From assembly GCF_002091985.1 (NCBI RefSeq), contig NZ_MKKX01000006.1, positions 90,937-154,936 of the forward strand: a stretch of DNA of 64,000 bases. The letters are read 5' to 3'. A model generated the notes under the pieces. That model ran no database searches, was not told where the DNA came from, and worked only from the letters and a program-made list of their open reading frames with translations. This DNA is from Rhodococcus sp. 1163 (lineage in GTDB: Bacteria; Actinomycetota; Actinomycetes; Mycobacteriales; Mycobacteriaceae). Of this stretch, positions 44,439-53,366 are shown one piece after another. Position 1 is the first letter of the stretch. Each line of letters begins with the position of its first letter. The translations under genes were made by a program, and so were the position numbers.

Positions 44439-44481
44439 ATGTTCTTGTTAGTTCGAAAGTAGTTCACCTTTAATTCGTTGC
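44439..44481 (+). promoter_or_regulatory. PHO-box-like direct repeats upstream of ugpA
   Basis: GTTC-type half sites occur at 44441, 44451, 44462 and (as ATTC) 44473, spaced 10, 11 and 11 nt. The best units are tagttcgaaag, tagttcacctt and taattcgttgc, laid end to end with an 11-nt period. Streptomyces PhoP and mycobacterial RegX3 bind tandem 11-nt units with a GTTCA core. The repeats end 21 bp before the ugpA GTG, suiting phosphate-starvation control of a glycerophosphodiester importer. Confidence 0.65.
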
Positions 44482-44502
44482 GGGTGAGCAGAGTCCCCGT
44501 TT

Positions 44503-45432
44503 GTGAGTACAACGACCGAACGAGTGCTGCCCGCGGCAGGCCGGAGATCATTCTTCGGCCGGCCGTGGAGCGACTACGCACTGTTCCTGATCCTGTTGGG
44601 GCCCAATCTCGTTCTGCTGGTCGTGTTCACCTACCGACCTTTGCTCGAGAACTTCCAATTCTCTTTCTACGACTGGAACCTTTCTTCGCCGACGTCGAAG
44701 TTCATCGGCTTGGAGAACTATCGCGAATGGTTCTCCCGTGACGACACCTGGACCATCGTCGGTAACACCGTGGTGTTCACGATTGCGGCAGTGGTCGGCA
44801 GCCTGGTGCTCGGTCTGGCACTGGCGATGCTGCTCGATCGAGCGCTCCGTGGCCGCAACTTCGTTCGGTCCGCGATCTTCGCACCGTTCGTCATTTCCGG
44901 TGCTGCGATCGGAATTGCCTTCCAGTTCGTGTTCGACCCGAACTTCGGTCTGGTGCAGGACCTTCTGCACCGAGTGGGCCTGACTTCTCCGGACTTCTAT
45001 CAGGACCCGCACTGGGCGTTGTTCATGGTGACGGTGACATATCTGTGGAAGAACCTCGGTTATGCCTTCGTCATCTACCTCGCTGCGCTGCAGGGCGTCC
45101 GCAAGGAACTCATGGAGGCGGCGGAGATCGACCGCGCCGGTAGGTGGATAACTTTCCGTAAAGTTCTTCTCCCACAACTGCGTCCGACGACCTTCTTTCT
45201 TTCGATCACAGTCCTGCTCAACTCGTTGCAGGTCTTCGACATCATCAACGTGATGACGCGCGGAGGGCCGCTCGGCAACGGCACGACGACGATGGTGTTC
45301 CAGGTCTACGAAGAGACTTTCCGCAACTTCCGCGCCGGATACGGCGCAACGGTGGCGACGATCATGTTTCTCGTCCTGTTGATCATCACCCTCCTGCAGG
45401 TTCGAATCATGGATCGAGACGATCAGCGATGA
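44503..45432 (+). CDS. ugpA: glycerol-3-phosphate/glycerophosphodiester ABC transporter permease UgpA
   Basis: 309 aa with six transmembrane segments and the EAA loop ELMEAAEIDRAGRWITFRKV LLPQL near residue 205. It belongs to the sugar-type CUT1 permeases; the gene order permease-permease-binding protein-ATPase equals mycobacterial ugpA-E-B-C. Start GTG at 44503 with a weak ribosome site, possibly leaderless or nearly so. The stop overlaps the ugpE start (ATGA). Phosphate control is suggested by the repeats just upstream. A carbohydrate substrate cannot be excluded, but the order and the PHO-like box favour glycerophosphodiesters. Confidence 0.85.
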   Translation: MSTTTERVLPAAGRRSFFGRPWSDYALFLILLGPNLVLLVVFTYRPLLENFQFSFYDWNLSSPTSKFIGLENYREWFSRDDTWTIVGNTVVFTIAAVVGSLVLGLALAMLLDRALRGRNFVRSAIFAPFVISGAAIGIAFQFVFDPNFGLVQDLLHRVGLTSPDFYQDPHWALFMVTVTYLWKNLGYAFVIYLAALQGVRKELMEAAEIDRAGRWITFRKVLLPQLRPTTFFLSITVLLNSLQVFDIINVMTRGGPLGNGTTTMVFQVYEETFRNFRAGYGATVATIMFLVLLIITLLQVRIMDRDDQR

Positions 45433-46319
45433 CACTCACCGCGCCGCGCATCGCCACCGAGACGGTCTCGCCCGTCCGAGCCCCCGACGTGCAACGGAAC
45501 CGGCACCTGTCCACTGTCTTCGGCTACATCGCAATGGTGTTGGTACTCATCATGATCGGGCTACCACTGTTCTGGATTCTCATCACCTCGTTCAAGGAGA
45601 GGGGCGAGATCTACGTCCAACCGGTGACGTGGTGGCCGGGTGTATTTCGTCCGCAGAACTACGCCGAGGCAGTGACCGAAGTGCCGTTCTTCACCTATCT
45701 GAAGAACTCTTTGATCATCACGGTCGCGACGTCGTCGATCAAATTCGTTCTCGGTGTGCTGAGCGCGTACGGACTGGTCTTCCTCAGATTCCCGGGCAAG
45801 AACTTCGTGTTCCTGGTCATCATCGCTGCGCTGATGGTGCCCAATCAGATCACGGTCATCTCGAACTATTCGCTGATCTCCGATCTGGGATGGCGCAACT
45901 CTTTTCAGGGAATCATTCTGCCGCTGGCAGGCGTGGCTTTCGGAACGTTCCTGATGCGTAATCACTTTCTGTCGCTTCCAGCCGAGATCATCGAGGCGGC
46001 ACGAATGGACGGAGCGGGACCGATCAGGCTGCTGCTGCGTGTCGTTCTGCCACTGTCCGGACCGACCATGGTCGCTTTCGCCATCATCACGATCGTCACC
46101 GAGTGGAACGAATACCTGTGGCCGTTCCTGATGTCCGACGACTCCTCCGTCGCGCCGCTCCCGGTCGGATTGACACTGCTGCAGAACAGCGAGGGTTACA
46201 CCAACTGGGGCGCGGTCATGGCTGCCACGATCCTCACCATCCTTCCCATTCTCATCGTCTTCCTAGCCCTCCAGCGCCACATGATCAAAGGCCTCACCTC
46301 CGGTGCGGTCAAAGGCTGA
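45429..46319 (+). CDS. ugpE: ABC transporter permease UgpE
   Basis: 296 aa, six transmembrane segments, second CUT1-type permease. The EAA loop is AEIIEAARMDGAGPIRLLLR near residue 185. The WNEYLWPFLMSDDSS segment is characteristic of this subunit class. It pairs with UgpA to form the membrane channel. The ATG overlaps the ugpA stop by four bases, and the binding-protein gene follows after 29 bp with its own ribosome site. Confidence 0.88.
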   Translation: MTLTAPRIATETVSPVRAPDVQRNRHLSTVFGYIAMVLVLIMIGLPLFWILITSFKERGEIYVQPVTWWPGVFRPQNYAEAVTEVPFFTYLKNSLIITVATSSIKFVLGVLSAYGLVFLRFPGKNFVFLVIIAALMVPNQITVISNYSLISDLGWRNSFQGIILPLAGVAFGTFLMRNHFLSLPAEIIEAARMDGAGPIRLLLRVVLPLSGPTMVAFAIITIVTEWNEYLWPFLMSDDSSVAPLPVGLTLLQNSEGYTNWGAVMAATILTILPILIVFLALQRHMIKGLTSGAVKG

Positions 46320-46348
46320 TTCATCTTCATCGACAGGAGCACAACATC

Positions 46349-47668
46349 ATGGCGAACCTCAATCGGCGCGGTTTTCTCACTCTCACTGGAACATTGGCCG
46401 CAGGTGTCGCGCTCGCAGCATGCAGCAGCCCGGGTACGAGCTCGTCGGGCGACGCAGCAACCGGTGACGCGAACACGATCAACTTCTGGTCCAACCATCC
46501 TGGAAAATCGCAGGACTTCGAGAAGGAACTCATCTCGCGCTTTCAAGCCGAGAACCCGGGCTTGACCGTCAACCTGATCGACGGTGGCAAGAACTACGAG
46601 GAGGTGTCGCAGAAGTTCAACGCGGCACTTTCCGGCAACGACGTGCCCGACGTCGTCGTACTGTCCGATGTCTGGTGGTTCAACTACGCGCTCACCGGCG
46701 CGATCGAACCGCTCGACAAGCATTTCTCTGCAGCAGGGGTCGACTCCGCCGACTACGTGGATTCGCTTCTCGCCGATTACAACTGGAACGGCAACCACTG
46801 GGCGCTGCCGTACGCGCGGTCGACCCCACTGTTCTACTACAACAAGGCCGTCTGGTCACAGGCAGGATTGCCCGATCGCGGACCCGCGACGTGGGCCGAA
46901 TTCGACGAATGGGGCCCACGTATCCAAGCCGTCGTCGGCAACGGCAAGCTGGCCCACGGCTGGGGTAACGCGGTGGACTACCTCGGCTGGACGTACGAGG
47001 GGCCGATCTGGACGTTCGGTGGCAGCTACTCCGAGGGCTTCGATCTGAAGTTCGGCGACGAGAAGACCATTGCCGCAGGACAATTCCTCAAGGATTCGAT
47101 TCACACCAAGAAGTACGCCGGGGTGTCCAACGATATCGCCAACGACTTCGGCGCAGGTATCATCGCCTCGACCATCGCCTCGACCGGTGACCTGTCCAGC
47201 ATCGACCAGAACGCAACCTTCGAGTTCGGCACGGCCTTCCTGCCGTCGTCGGACGGGAAGCCGGGATGCCCGACGGGTGGAGCCGGACTCGCCATCCCGT
47301 CGAAGATCTCCGAGGAACGAAAGGTCAATGCGCTGAAGTTCATCGACTTCGTGACCAACGGCGCCAACACGGCGTACTTTTCACAGAACACCGGTTACAT
47401 GCCGGTTCGCAAGTCGGCCCAACAGGATCCGAGTGAGATCGCGTTCCTCGAAGCCAATCCGAATGCGAGGACGGCCGTCGACCAGCTCGCGTTCACTCGC
47501 AGCCAGGACTACGCCCGCGTCTTCGTCCCCGGTGGTGACAAGATCATCGGTACCGGTCTCGAACAGATCGCGCTGCAGAACGCCGATGTAGCAACCACAT
47601 TCGCGAGCGTTGCCGATCAGCTCCAGCAGATCATCGACCGCCAGATCACCCCGAATCTTCCCGCGTAA
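46349..47668 (+). CDS. ugpB: ABC transporter substrate-binding lipoprotein UgpB
   Basis: 439 aa from the ATG at 46349 (ribosome site caggag). The N-terminus MANLNRRGFLTLTG combines a twin-arginine-like motif with lipobox VALAAC, so export may be by Tat. The mature protein has the type 1 binding fold opening INFWSNHPGKSQDFEKELIS and the hinge segments YARSTPLFYYNKAVW and TGGAGLAIPSK. M. tuberculosis UgpB binds glycerophosphocholine. Its stop overlaps the ugpC start by one base. Substrate by analogy: glycerophosphodiesters from lipid breakdown. Confidence 0.87.
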   Translation: MANLNRRGFLTLTGTLAAGVALAACSSPGTSSSGDAATGDANTINFWSNHPGKSQDFEKELISRFQAENPGLTVNLIDGGKNYEEVSQKFNAALSGNDVPDVVVLSDVWWFNYALTGAIEPLDKHFSAAGVDSADYVDSLLADYNWNGNHWALPYARSTPLFYYNKAVWSQAGLPDRGPATWAEFDEWGPRIQAVVGNGKLAHGWGNAVDYLGWTYEGPIWTFGGSYSEGFDLKFGDEKTIAAGQFLKDSIHTKKYAGVSNDIANDFGAGIIASTIASTGDLSSIDQNATFEFGTAFLPSSDGKPGCPTGGAGLAIPSKISEERKVNALKFIDFVTNGANTAYFSQNTGYMPVRKSAQQDPSEIAFLEANPNARTAVDQLAFTRSQDYARVFVPGGDKIIGTGLEQIALQNADVATTFASVADQLQQIIDRQITPNLPA

Positions 47669-48759
47669 TGGCAGCGGTCCAGTACTCCGGCGTCTCGCAC
47701 CGATACCCTGGTGCGGAGTCGCTGGCAGTCGACAGCCTCGATCTCGATATCGCCGATGGTGAATTCATCGTGCTGGTCGGGCCGTCGGGATGCGGTAAGT
47801 CGACGTCGCTGCGGATGCTCGCCGGCCTCGAATCGGTGGAAAGCGGCCGAATCGACATCGGTGGGATCGACGTCACCGGGCTCGCACCACGGGCCAGGGA
47901 CGTCGCCATGGTGTTTCAGAACTACGCGCTGTACCCCAACATGACCGTCGCCGACAATATGGGTTTTGCGCTGCGGAACGCGGGAATGAGCAAGGCAGAC
48001 ACCGCGGTGCGCGTCCATGAGGCTGCGAAGATGCTCGAACTCGAAGCGTTGCTCGACCGTAAGCCGGGCAAGTTGTCCGGTGGTCAACGTCAGCGAGTTG
48101 CCATGGGGCGGGCAATCGTTCGTCAACCCACGGTGTTCTGCATGGACGAACCACTGTCCAATCTCGACGCCAAGCTTCGCGTCAGCACCAGGGCGCAAAT
48201 CGCGGGGCTGCAGAAGCGACTTGGTACGACGACGGTCTACGTCACTCACGACCAGGTCGAGGCCATGACGATGGGTGATCGAGTTGCGGTCCTGCTCGAT
48301 GGGAAACTGCAGCAGATCGCTCCACCCAGGGAGCTGTACGACAATCCGGTGAACACCTTCGTGGCAGGGTTCATCGGTTCTCCTGGAATGAATCTCGTCG
48401 AGGCTGTCGTAGTCGAGGGTGCGGCGGTGATCGGGGATCTTCGCATTCCTCTTCCCCGTGGCGCTGTTCTCCGTGACACCGCGGGGCGAGTGGTGCTGGG
48501 AATTCGGCCGGAATCGTGGCGGCTCGTGGGCGAGCATGGAGGCGCGGTGGCGTCGACAGTCGAGCTGATCGAGGAACTCGGCGCCGAATCATACCTGTAC
48601 GCAGCTCCCGAGCCCGGCGCGAACTGGAGCACCCAGTCCGGCCGGTTCGCTGTTCGGGTCGATCGGAAGCTGGACGTCCGTCTCGGCCAGACGGTGCGCC
48701 TCGTTCCGAACCTCGACGAGGTGTTTTTCTTCTGCGCTACTACCGGCTCGCGCCTGTAG
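47668..48759 (+). CDS. ugpC: ABC transporter ATP-binding protein UgpC
   Basis: 363 aa. Walker A GPSGCGKSTS near residue 37, signature LSGGQRQRVAMGRAI near 136, Walker B FCMDEPLSNLD and H-loop VTHDQVEAMT. The C-terminal third holds the regulatory OB/TOBE region (GMNLVEAVVVEGAAV, LGIRPESWRL) typical of MalK/UgpC. It drives the UgpAE channel. The start overlaps the ugpB stop by one base. Its last 20 bp overlap the 3' end of the convergent P450 gene, so both mRNAs are complementary there. Confidence 0.92.
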   Translation: MAAVQYSGVSHRYPGAESLAVDSLDLDIADGEFIVLVGPSGCGKSTSLRMLAGLESVESGRIDIGGIDVTGLAPRARDVAMVFQNYALYPNMTVADNMGFALRNAGMSKADTAVRVHEAAKMLELEALLDRKPGKLSGGQRQRVAMGRAIVRQPTVFCMDEPLSNLDAKLRVSTRAQIAGLQKRLGTTTVYVTHDQVEAMTMGDRVAVLLDGKLQQIAPPRELYDNPVNTFVAGFIGSPGMNLVEAVVVEGAAVIGDLRIPLPRGAVLRDTAGRVVLGIRPESWRLVGEHGGAVASTVELIEELGAESYLYAAPEPGANWSTQSGRFAVRVDRKLDVRLGQTVRLVPNLDEVFFFCATTGSRL

Positions 48760-50050
48760 ATGCAGGTTGCCCGAGCTCTACGGGCAGCGAGGCCCAGCCG
48801 TGCAGGACTCGGGTTTCTCGCCGGACTCCCTCACCTGCCGATCGCAGGTGGGGGAATCTGTCGAAGAGCGTTTTCAGGCCGACTTCGGACTCGGCCTTCG
48901 CCAATGATGCACCGAGACAGTAGTGACGCCCACCGGAGAACGAAAGATGTTTGTTCGCGTTCGCGCGGGTGACGTCGAACCGATACGGGTCGTCGAAGAC
49001 GTCCGGATCGCGATTGGCACCGGCCAACACGAGGACCACCAGCCCGCCCTTGGGTATTCCGATGCCCTCCACGACGACGTCGTGACGGGCGAGACGACCC
49101 GTGAGCTGGACCGGTGATTCCAGGCGCAACATTTCGTCGACGGCGTTGGGCCAGTGCGAGGGGTCGCGGGTCAGTACCTCGAGCTGGTCGGGGTGGTCGA
49201 GAAGTAGTCGGATTCCGCTGCCGAGCAGATTGACCGTCGTCTCGAATCCTGCTGCCAGTACCAGCCCGGCGGTCGAGCGGAGCTCTTCGTCGTTCAGCCC
49301 GACGCCGTCCTCGGTGGCGGCGATGAGCTGACTCATCAAGTCGTTGCCTGGGTTTTTGCGCAGCTCGGCGAGATGATCGCCCAGCCAGGCATCGAAACCT
49401 TCGAGCCCTTTCTCGACCTGGTTGAACTGTTTCCACGACAAGCCGATGTCCAGGCTCGGTGCAGCCATCTCACCGAACTCGAGGACCCGCGCCCGATCGC
49501 TGTCCGGCACGCCGAGAATATTGCTGATCACCGCGACAGGAAGCTGAGCGCAGTACTTGTCGACGATGTCTACTTCGACGCCGCCTGCCGTGAGGTCGTC
49601 GAGTAGTCGGTCCGCGGTCTCCTGCACCATCTCGCGCATCTTCGCCACCGCGCGCGGAGTGAAGACCGAGGAGACCAGCTTGCGGTAGCGCGTGTGCTCC
49701 GGAGGCTCGACGGAGAGAAGTGAAGGCGGCTTGAGCGGGTGCAGTGCACTCGAGCGCGTGTGCTTTTCGATGAAGCGCAGCGTCCTCGGGAGGTTGGCCC
49801 CGAGTTCGCTGACGCGGAAGTCGTCGGAGCGCAGGAGGTCGAACACGACGCGATGGCTGACCGAGATAGTCGAAATCCTGGTCTTCACCAACGGTCCCGA
49901 CGCGCGAATGCGCTCGAACACCTCTCGCGGATTCTCCCGTGTCGCGGGATCTGCCACGAGCATGGCCTGCGGGTCGCCGGCTTGCGCTGCTTTCTTGGCG
50001 CCGTAGCGCACGACCCCATGTGCGGCGAGCCACCTGATTCGAGCTTTCAT
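48740..50050 (-). CDS. cytochrome P450
   Basis: 436 aa soluble bacterial P450. The heme-thiolate Cys is in LSFSGGRHYCLGASLAKAE near residue 377; the I-helix oxygen-activation motif is LAAGFETTVN, and the K-helix ExxR is in VDEMLRLESPVQLTGR. The N-terminal SVEPPEHTRYRKLVSSVFTP (helix C) is typical. No ferredoxin gene is adjacent, so a distant redox partner is needed. The ribosome site GGAGGGGAGC precedes the ATG at 50050. It overlaps ugpC by 20 bp at the 3' end. Substrate unknown; sterols or fatty acids are common for this class in rhodococci. Confidence 0.93.
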   Translation of the reverse strand: MKARIRWLAAHGVVRYGAKKAAQAGDPQAMLVADPATRENPREVFERIRASGPLVKTRISTISVSHRVVFDLLRSDDFRVSELGANLPRTLRFIEKHTRSSALHPLKPPSLLSVEPPEHTRYRKLVSSVFTPRAVAKMREMVQETADRLLDDLTAGGVEVDIVDKYCAQLPVAVISNILGVPDSDRARVLEFGEMAAPSLDIGLSWKQFNQVEKGLEGFDAWLGDHLAELRKNPGNDLMSQLIAATEDGVGLNDEELRSTAGLVLAAGFETTVNLLGSGIRLLLDHPDQLEVLTRDPSHWPNAVDEMLRLESPVQLTGRLARHDVVVEGIGIPKGGLVVLVLAGANRDPDVFDDPYRFDVTRANANKHLSFSGGRHYCLGASLAKAESEVGLKTLFDRFPHLRSAGEGVRRETRVLHGWASLPVELGQPASTGASR

Positions 50051-50074
50051 GCTCCCCTCCTACGCGACCGCGTC

Positions 50075-52033
50075 CTACCAGATCTTGACGCGCTCTTCCG
50101 GGTCCAAGTACAACGCATCTCCAGGCTGTACATCGAAGGCTTGGTGGAAACTGTCGAGATTGCGCACGACGCCGTTGCAGCGAAATTCCGGTGGTGAGTG
50201 TGGGTCGACCGCGAGTCGGCGAAGAGCTTCCTCGTCGCGCGCCTTGGTCCGCCACACCTGCGACCAGCCGAAGAAGACCCGCTGTAGGCCGGTCAGGCCG
50301 TCGAGTTCGGGCGCTTTCTCCCCACCGAGCGCGATCTTGTACGCGGCTATGGCGATGGACAGCCCACCGAGATCGCCGATGTTCTCACCGATGGTGAATT
50401 CACCGTTGACGTGATGACCGGGTAGCGCCTTGGGCTCGAACTGGTTGTACTGCTCGATCAATGCGGCAGTGCGCTTGCCGAATTCGGTTCGGTCGTTGTC
50501 GGTCCACCAGTCGACCATGTTCCCGTCGCCGTCGTACTTGGCGCCCTGGTCGTCGAACCCGTGGCCGATTTCATGGCCGATGACGGCACCGATGCCGCCG
50601 TAGTTGGCCGCGTCGTCTGCCGCCGCATCGAAGAACGGTGGTTGCAGAATCGCTGCAGGAAAGACGATTTCGTTCATTCCGGGGTTGTAGTACGCGTTCA
50701 CCGTCTGTGGGGTCATGAACCACTCGTCGCGGTCCACGGGCCCACCGAGTTTGTCGAGTTCGCGCTGATACTCCGCGACATGTCCGCGGCGGTAGTTTCC
50801 GACGAGGTCAGCTGCATCGATGGAAACGGCCGAGTAGTCCCGCCAGCGATCGGGGTAGCCGATTTTCGGGGTGAACTTCTCTAGCTTCTCCAGTGCTTTC
50901 GCCCGAGTCTGCGGGCTCATCCATTCGAGGTCGGAGATGTTGCGTCGGTACGCTTCCTGCAGATTCTTCACGAGAACCTGCATGCGTTCTTTGGCGTCGG
51001 CCGGAAAATGACGATCGACGTACAGCTTTCCGACGGATTCACCGAGCAGATCCTGCACGAGTGACACTCCACGCTTCCATCGCTCGCGGTTCTCCTCGGT
51101 GCCGCTGAGAGTCTTTCCGTAGAAAGCGAAGTTCTCCTCGACCAGAGCTGCGGACAGGAGATTCGCTCGACCGTGGATGATGCGCCAGGTCAACCATGCC
51201 TTCCAGTCTTCGATGTCTGCCGAGACCCACAGTGCGGCGAAGGTGGACACGAACGGCGGTTGGCGAACGACGATTTCAGCGAACTGCTCGGTGGTGCCAC
51301 CGAGGCCGGAAATCCATGCGGTCCAATCGAATCCGGAGTCGTTTCGAACGAGGGTGTCGAAGTCGACGAGGTTGTAGCTCTTCTCGGCGTCACGACGCGC
51401 GACGACGTCCCAGTGTCCTGCGGCGAGCTTCTTCTCGAGATCGAAGACGCGCTGGGCGTCGTAGTCGACCCCGGCGAGAGCGAACATCTTCGAGATGTGC
51501 GCCACGTACGCGCTGCGAATCTCGGCGTAGTTGTCCTCGCGGTAGTACGACTCGTCCGGCAGGCCGATCCCCGACTGGGAGAAGTGCACGAGGTAGCGCG
51601 AGGAGTCCTTGGCGTCGGTGTCGACGTAGTGGCCGATGGCCCCGCCGATGCCGGTCCGTTGTAGACCGCCGAGCACGCCGGCCAGTGTCACGAGGTCGGT
51701 CGCGTCGGCGACGGCAGCGAGTTCGTCGGAGATCGGGGTGAGTCCGGCTACTTCGACGGCATCGGCATCGAGGAAGCTCGAGTAGAGGTCACCGATCTTT
51801 TGTGCGTCGGTGCCTACGGGGGAATTCGAGGCCGCGGACTCCTGAATGATCGCCCGCACGTCTTCTTCGGCCCTGTCGTAAAGAGTTCTGAATGCGCCGT
51901 CGACCGCACGGTCGGCCGGGATGGCGTAGTCGTCGAGCCACTTGCCGTTGACATGCACGAACAGGTCGTCCTGCGGGCGCGTGTCAGGGTCTGCGTAGCT
52001 GAGGTCGATTCCGGAATTAACAACAGCAGTCAT
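50075..52033 (-). CDS. zmp1: M13-family zinc metallopeptidase (Zmp1/PepO-like)
   Basis: 652 aa from the ATG at 52033, chosen because the protein then opens MTAVVNSGIDLSYADPDTRP like mycobacterial Zmp1; an ATG at 52042 adds three residues. Zinc-binding HExxH lies in VIGHEIGHGFDDQGAKYDGD near residue 487, with the downstream zinc ligand in FTIGENIGDLGGLSIA. NAYYNPGMNEIVFPAAIL supplies the substrate-binding block. It ends KIW, the conserved M13 C-terminus. No signal peptide is visible, as in Zmp1, so export is by an unknown route or it is cytosolic. It is divergent from the diguanylate cyclase gene across 235 bp. Confidence 0.93.
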   Translation of the reverse strand: MTAVVNSGIDLSYADPDTRPQDDLFVHVNGKWLDDYAIPADRAVDGAFRTLYDRAEEDVRAIIQESAASNSPVGTDAQKIGDLYSSFLDADAVEVAGLTPISDELAAVADATDLVTLAGVLGGLQRTGIGGAIGHYVDTDAKDSSRYLVHFSQSGIGLPDESYYREDNYAEIRSAYVAHISKMFALAGVDYDAQRVFDLEKKLAAGHWDVVARRDAEKSYNLVDFDTLVRNDSGFDWTAWISGLGGTTEQFAEIVVRQPPFVSTFAALWVSADIEDWKAWLTWRIIHGRANLLSAALVEENFAFYGKTLSGTEENRERWKRGVSLVQDLLGESVGKLYVDRHFPADAKERMQVLVKNLQEAYRRNISDLEWMSPQTRAKALEKLEKFTPKIGYPDRWRDYSAVSIDAADLVGNYRRGHVAEYQRELDKLGGPVDRDEWFMTPQTVNAYYNPGMNEIVFPAAILQPPFFDAAADDAANYGGIGAVIGHEIGHGFDDQGAKYDGDGNMVDWWTDNDRTEFGKRTAALIEQYNQFEPKALPGHHVNGEFTIGENIGDLGGLSIAIAAYKIALGGEKAPELDGLTGLQRVFFGWSQVWRTKARDEEALRRLAVDPHSPPEFRCNGVVRNLDSFHQAFDVQPGDALYLDPEERVKIW

Positions 52034-52268
52034 GTGATCCATCTTTACACTCTTACGAGCGATCGGCTGATACTCGAGAACCTGCTCATGGTGTCCGATG
52101 CGTTCCGGCATCTGCGAGACCGAAGACGACGTGTGCGAAAGCCCGTCGAGACCAGCGGGAATGGGTACGATATCGAAAACTACCGCGAAGTCTGATCGCG
52201 GAACGTACTTGTATTCGTCAAGTGCCGGGGGATTATGAGGTGGGCAACGGCGTGGAAGGCACAGCACC

Positions 52269-53366
52269 GTGACATTTCTGCGCAGATGGTGGGCTCAGCC
52301 ATGCAATTACATGCGGATGAAAAAGTATTTCGAGGCGCGAGGTGTCTTGAAGGCATACCGCATCGGAGTCGGTTTCAACTGCATCTTCTTCGGGCTCGCT
52401 GGGCTCACAAGTTTTCTGACGGCGTCTCCGCCGAGTTCGACGGTAGGCAGGATCGTCCTCGTCTCTGCTGCCATCTCGTCGTTCGCGGTCGGTGCGCTGT
52501 GGATGCGCGGCCCGTGGCCCAGCGAGCGGGCAAGCACGCTGTTCGTCATCTACGCCGATCTCGGCACTACCGTGGCCCTGCTGTCCTACGGGTCGATTCA
52601 GATGTCGTTCCCGGTATGTGTGCTTCTCGCCGCGACAGGGTTGTACGTACAGGTATTTCACAGCCCGAAGCTGCTCCTGGCGCACCTGCTCTGGTCTGCA
52701 GTAACGGTGGCAGGGATGTTCGTACTCATCCTGGCGTCACCGAATCTCGATCACGGCCTTGCATGGTCGCACCTGATCATGCTGCTGCCCGTCATGTTCA
52801 CCACTCCCGTATTTCTCCAGTCGATACTGCTGAACCTGCGGGTCGACGCAGATGACGCAATGCTCGACCCGTTGACCGGCCTGCACAACAGACGAGGGCT
52901 CGACGAGGCGATACCGTTTTTTCTCCGAGGTCGGAGTGAGGTCTCGGTCTTGGTCATCGACGTCGACCGATTCAAATCGATCAACGATCGCTTCGGACAC
53001 GAAGGTGGAGACCTGGCGCTCACCCTGATCGCGCGCAGACTCCGCATCGACGAAGTGCTCGTTGCGAGGACCGGCGGCGAGGAGTTCGCGGTGGTGACGA
53101 CGGTGTCCGCCGAACAAGCAATCTCGGTCGCCGAATGGGTGCGCACTCGCTTGCACTCGAGGCAGGACATCTGCCCACTGACGGTCAGCGTCGGCGTCGC
53201 ACACTCTGCTTCCGTCGACGGCGATGGAGTGTGCACCGTGACGGATCTGCTTCGGCAAGCGGACGGGGCAATGTACGAGGCCAAACGCCTCGGAGGCAAC
53301 CAAGTCGTCGTCGCTGATCCGGTTGCTGCGTATCCACCGGTGCGCGCGAGCCGCACGGGTGACTAG
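52269..53366 (+). CDS. membrane diguanylate cyclase (GGDEF domain)
   Basis: 365 aa. The N-terminal 190 residues hold about six hydrophobic segments (a MASE-like membrane sensor without a recognised name); residues about 200-350 are a GGDEF domain. DPLTGLHNRRGLDEA opens it, VIDVDRFKSINDRFGHEGGD follows, and the active site is GGEEF near 268. The four residues at the usual inhibitory-site position (RxxD, five residues before GGEEF) are not RxxD, so product inhibition there is unlikely. Start GTG at 52269 with ggaaggcac upstream. It converges on the dioxygenase-like gene with a 4-bp overlap. Confidence 0.9.
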   Translation: MTFLRRWWAQPCNYMRMKKYFEARGVLKAYRIGVGFNCIFFGLAGLTSFLTASPPSSTVGRIVLVSAAISSFAVGALWMRGPWPSERASTLFVIYADLGTTVALLSYGSIQMSFPVCVLLAATGLYVQVFHSPKLLLAHLLWSAVTVAGMFVLILASPNLDHGLAWSHLIMLLPVMFTTPVFLQSILLNLRVDADDAMLDPLTGLHNRRGLDEAIPFFLRGRSEVSVLVIDVDRFKSINDRFGHEGGDLALTLIARRLRIDEVLVARTGGEEFAVVTTVSAEQAISVAEWVRTRLHSRQDICPLTVSVGVAHSASVDGDGVCTVTDLLRQADGAMYEAKRLGGNQVVVADPVAAYPPVRASRTGD

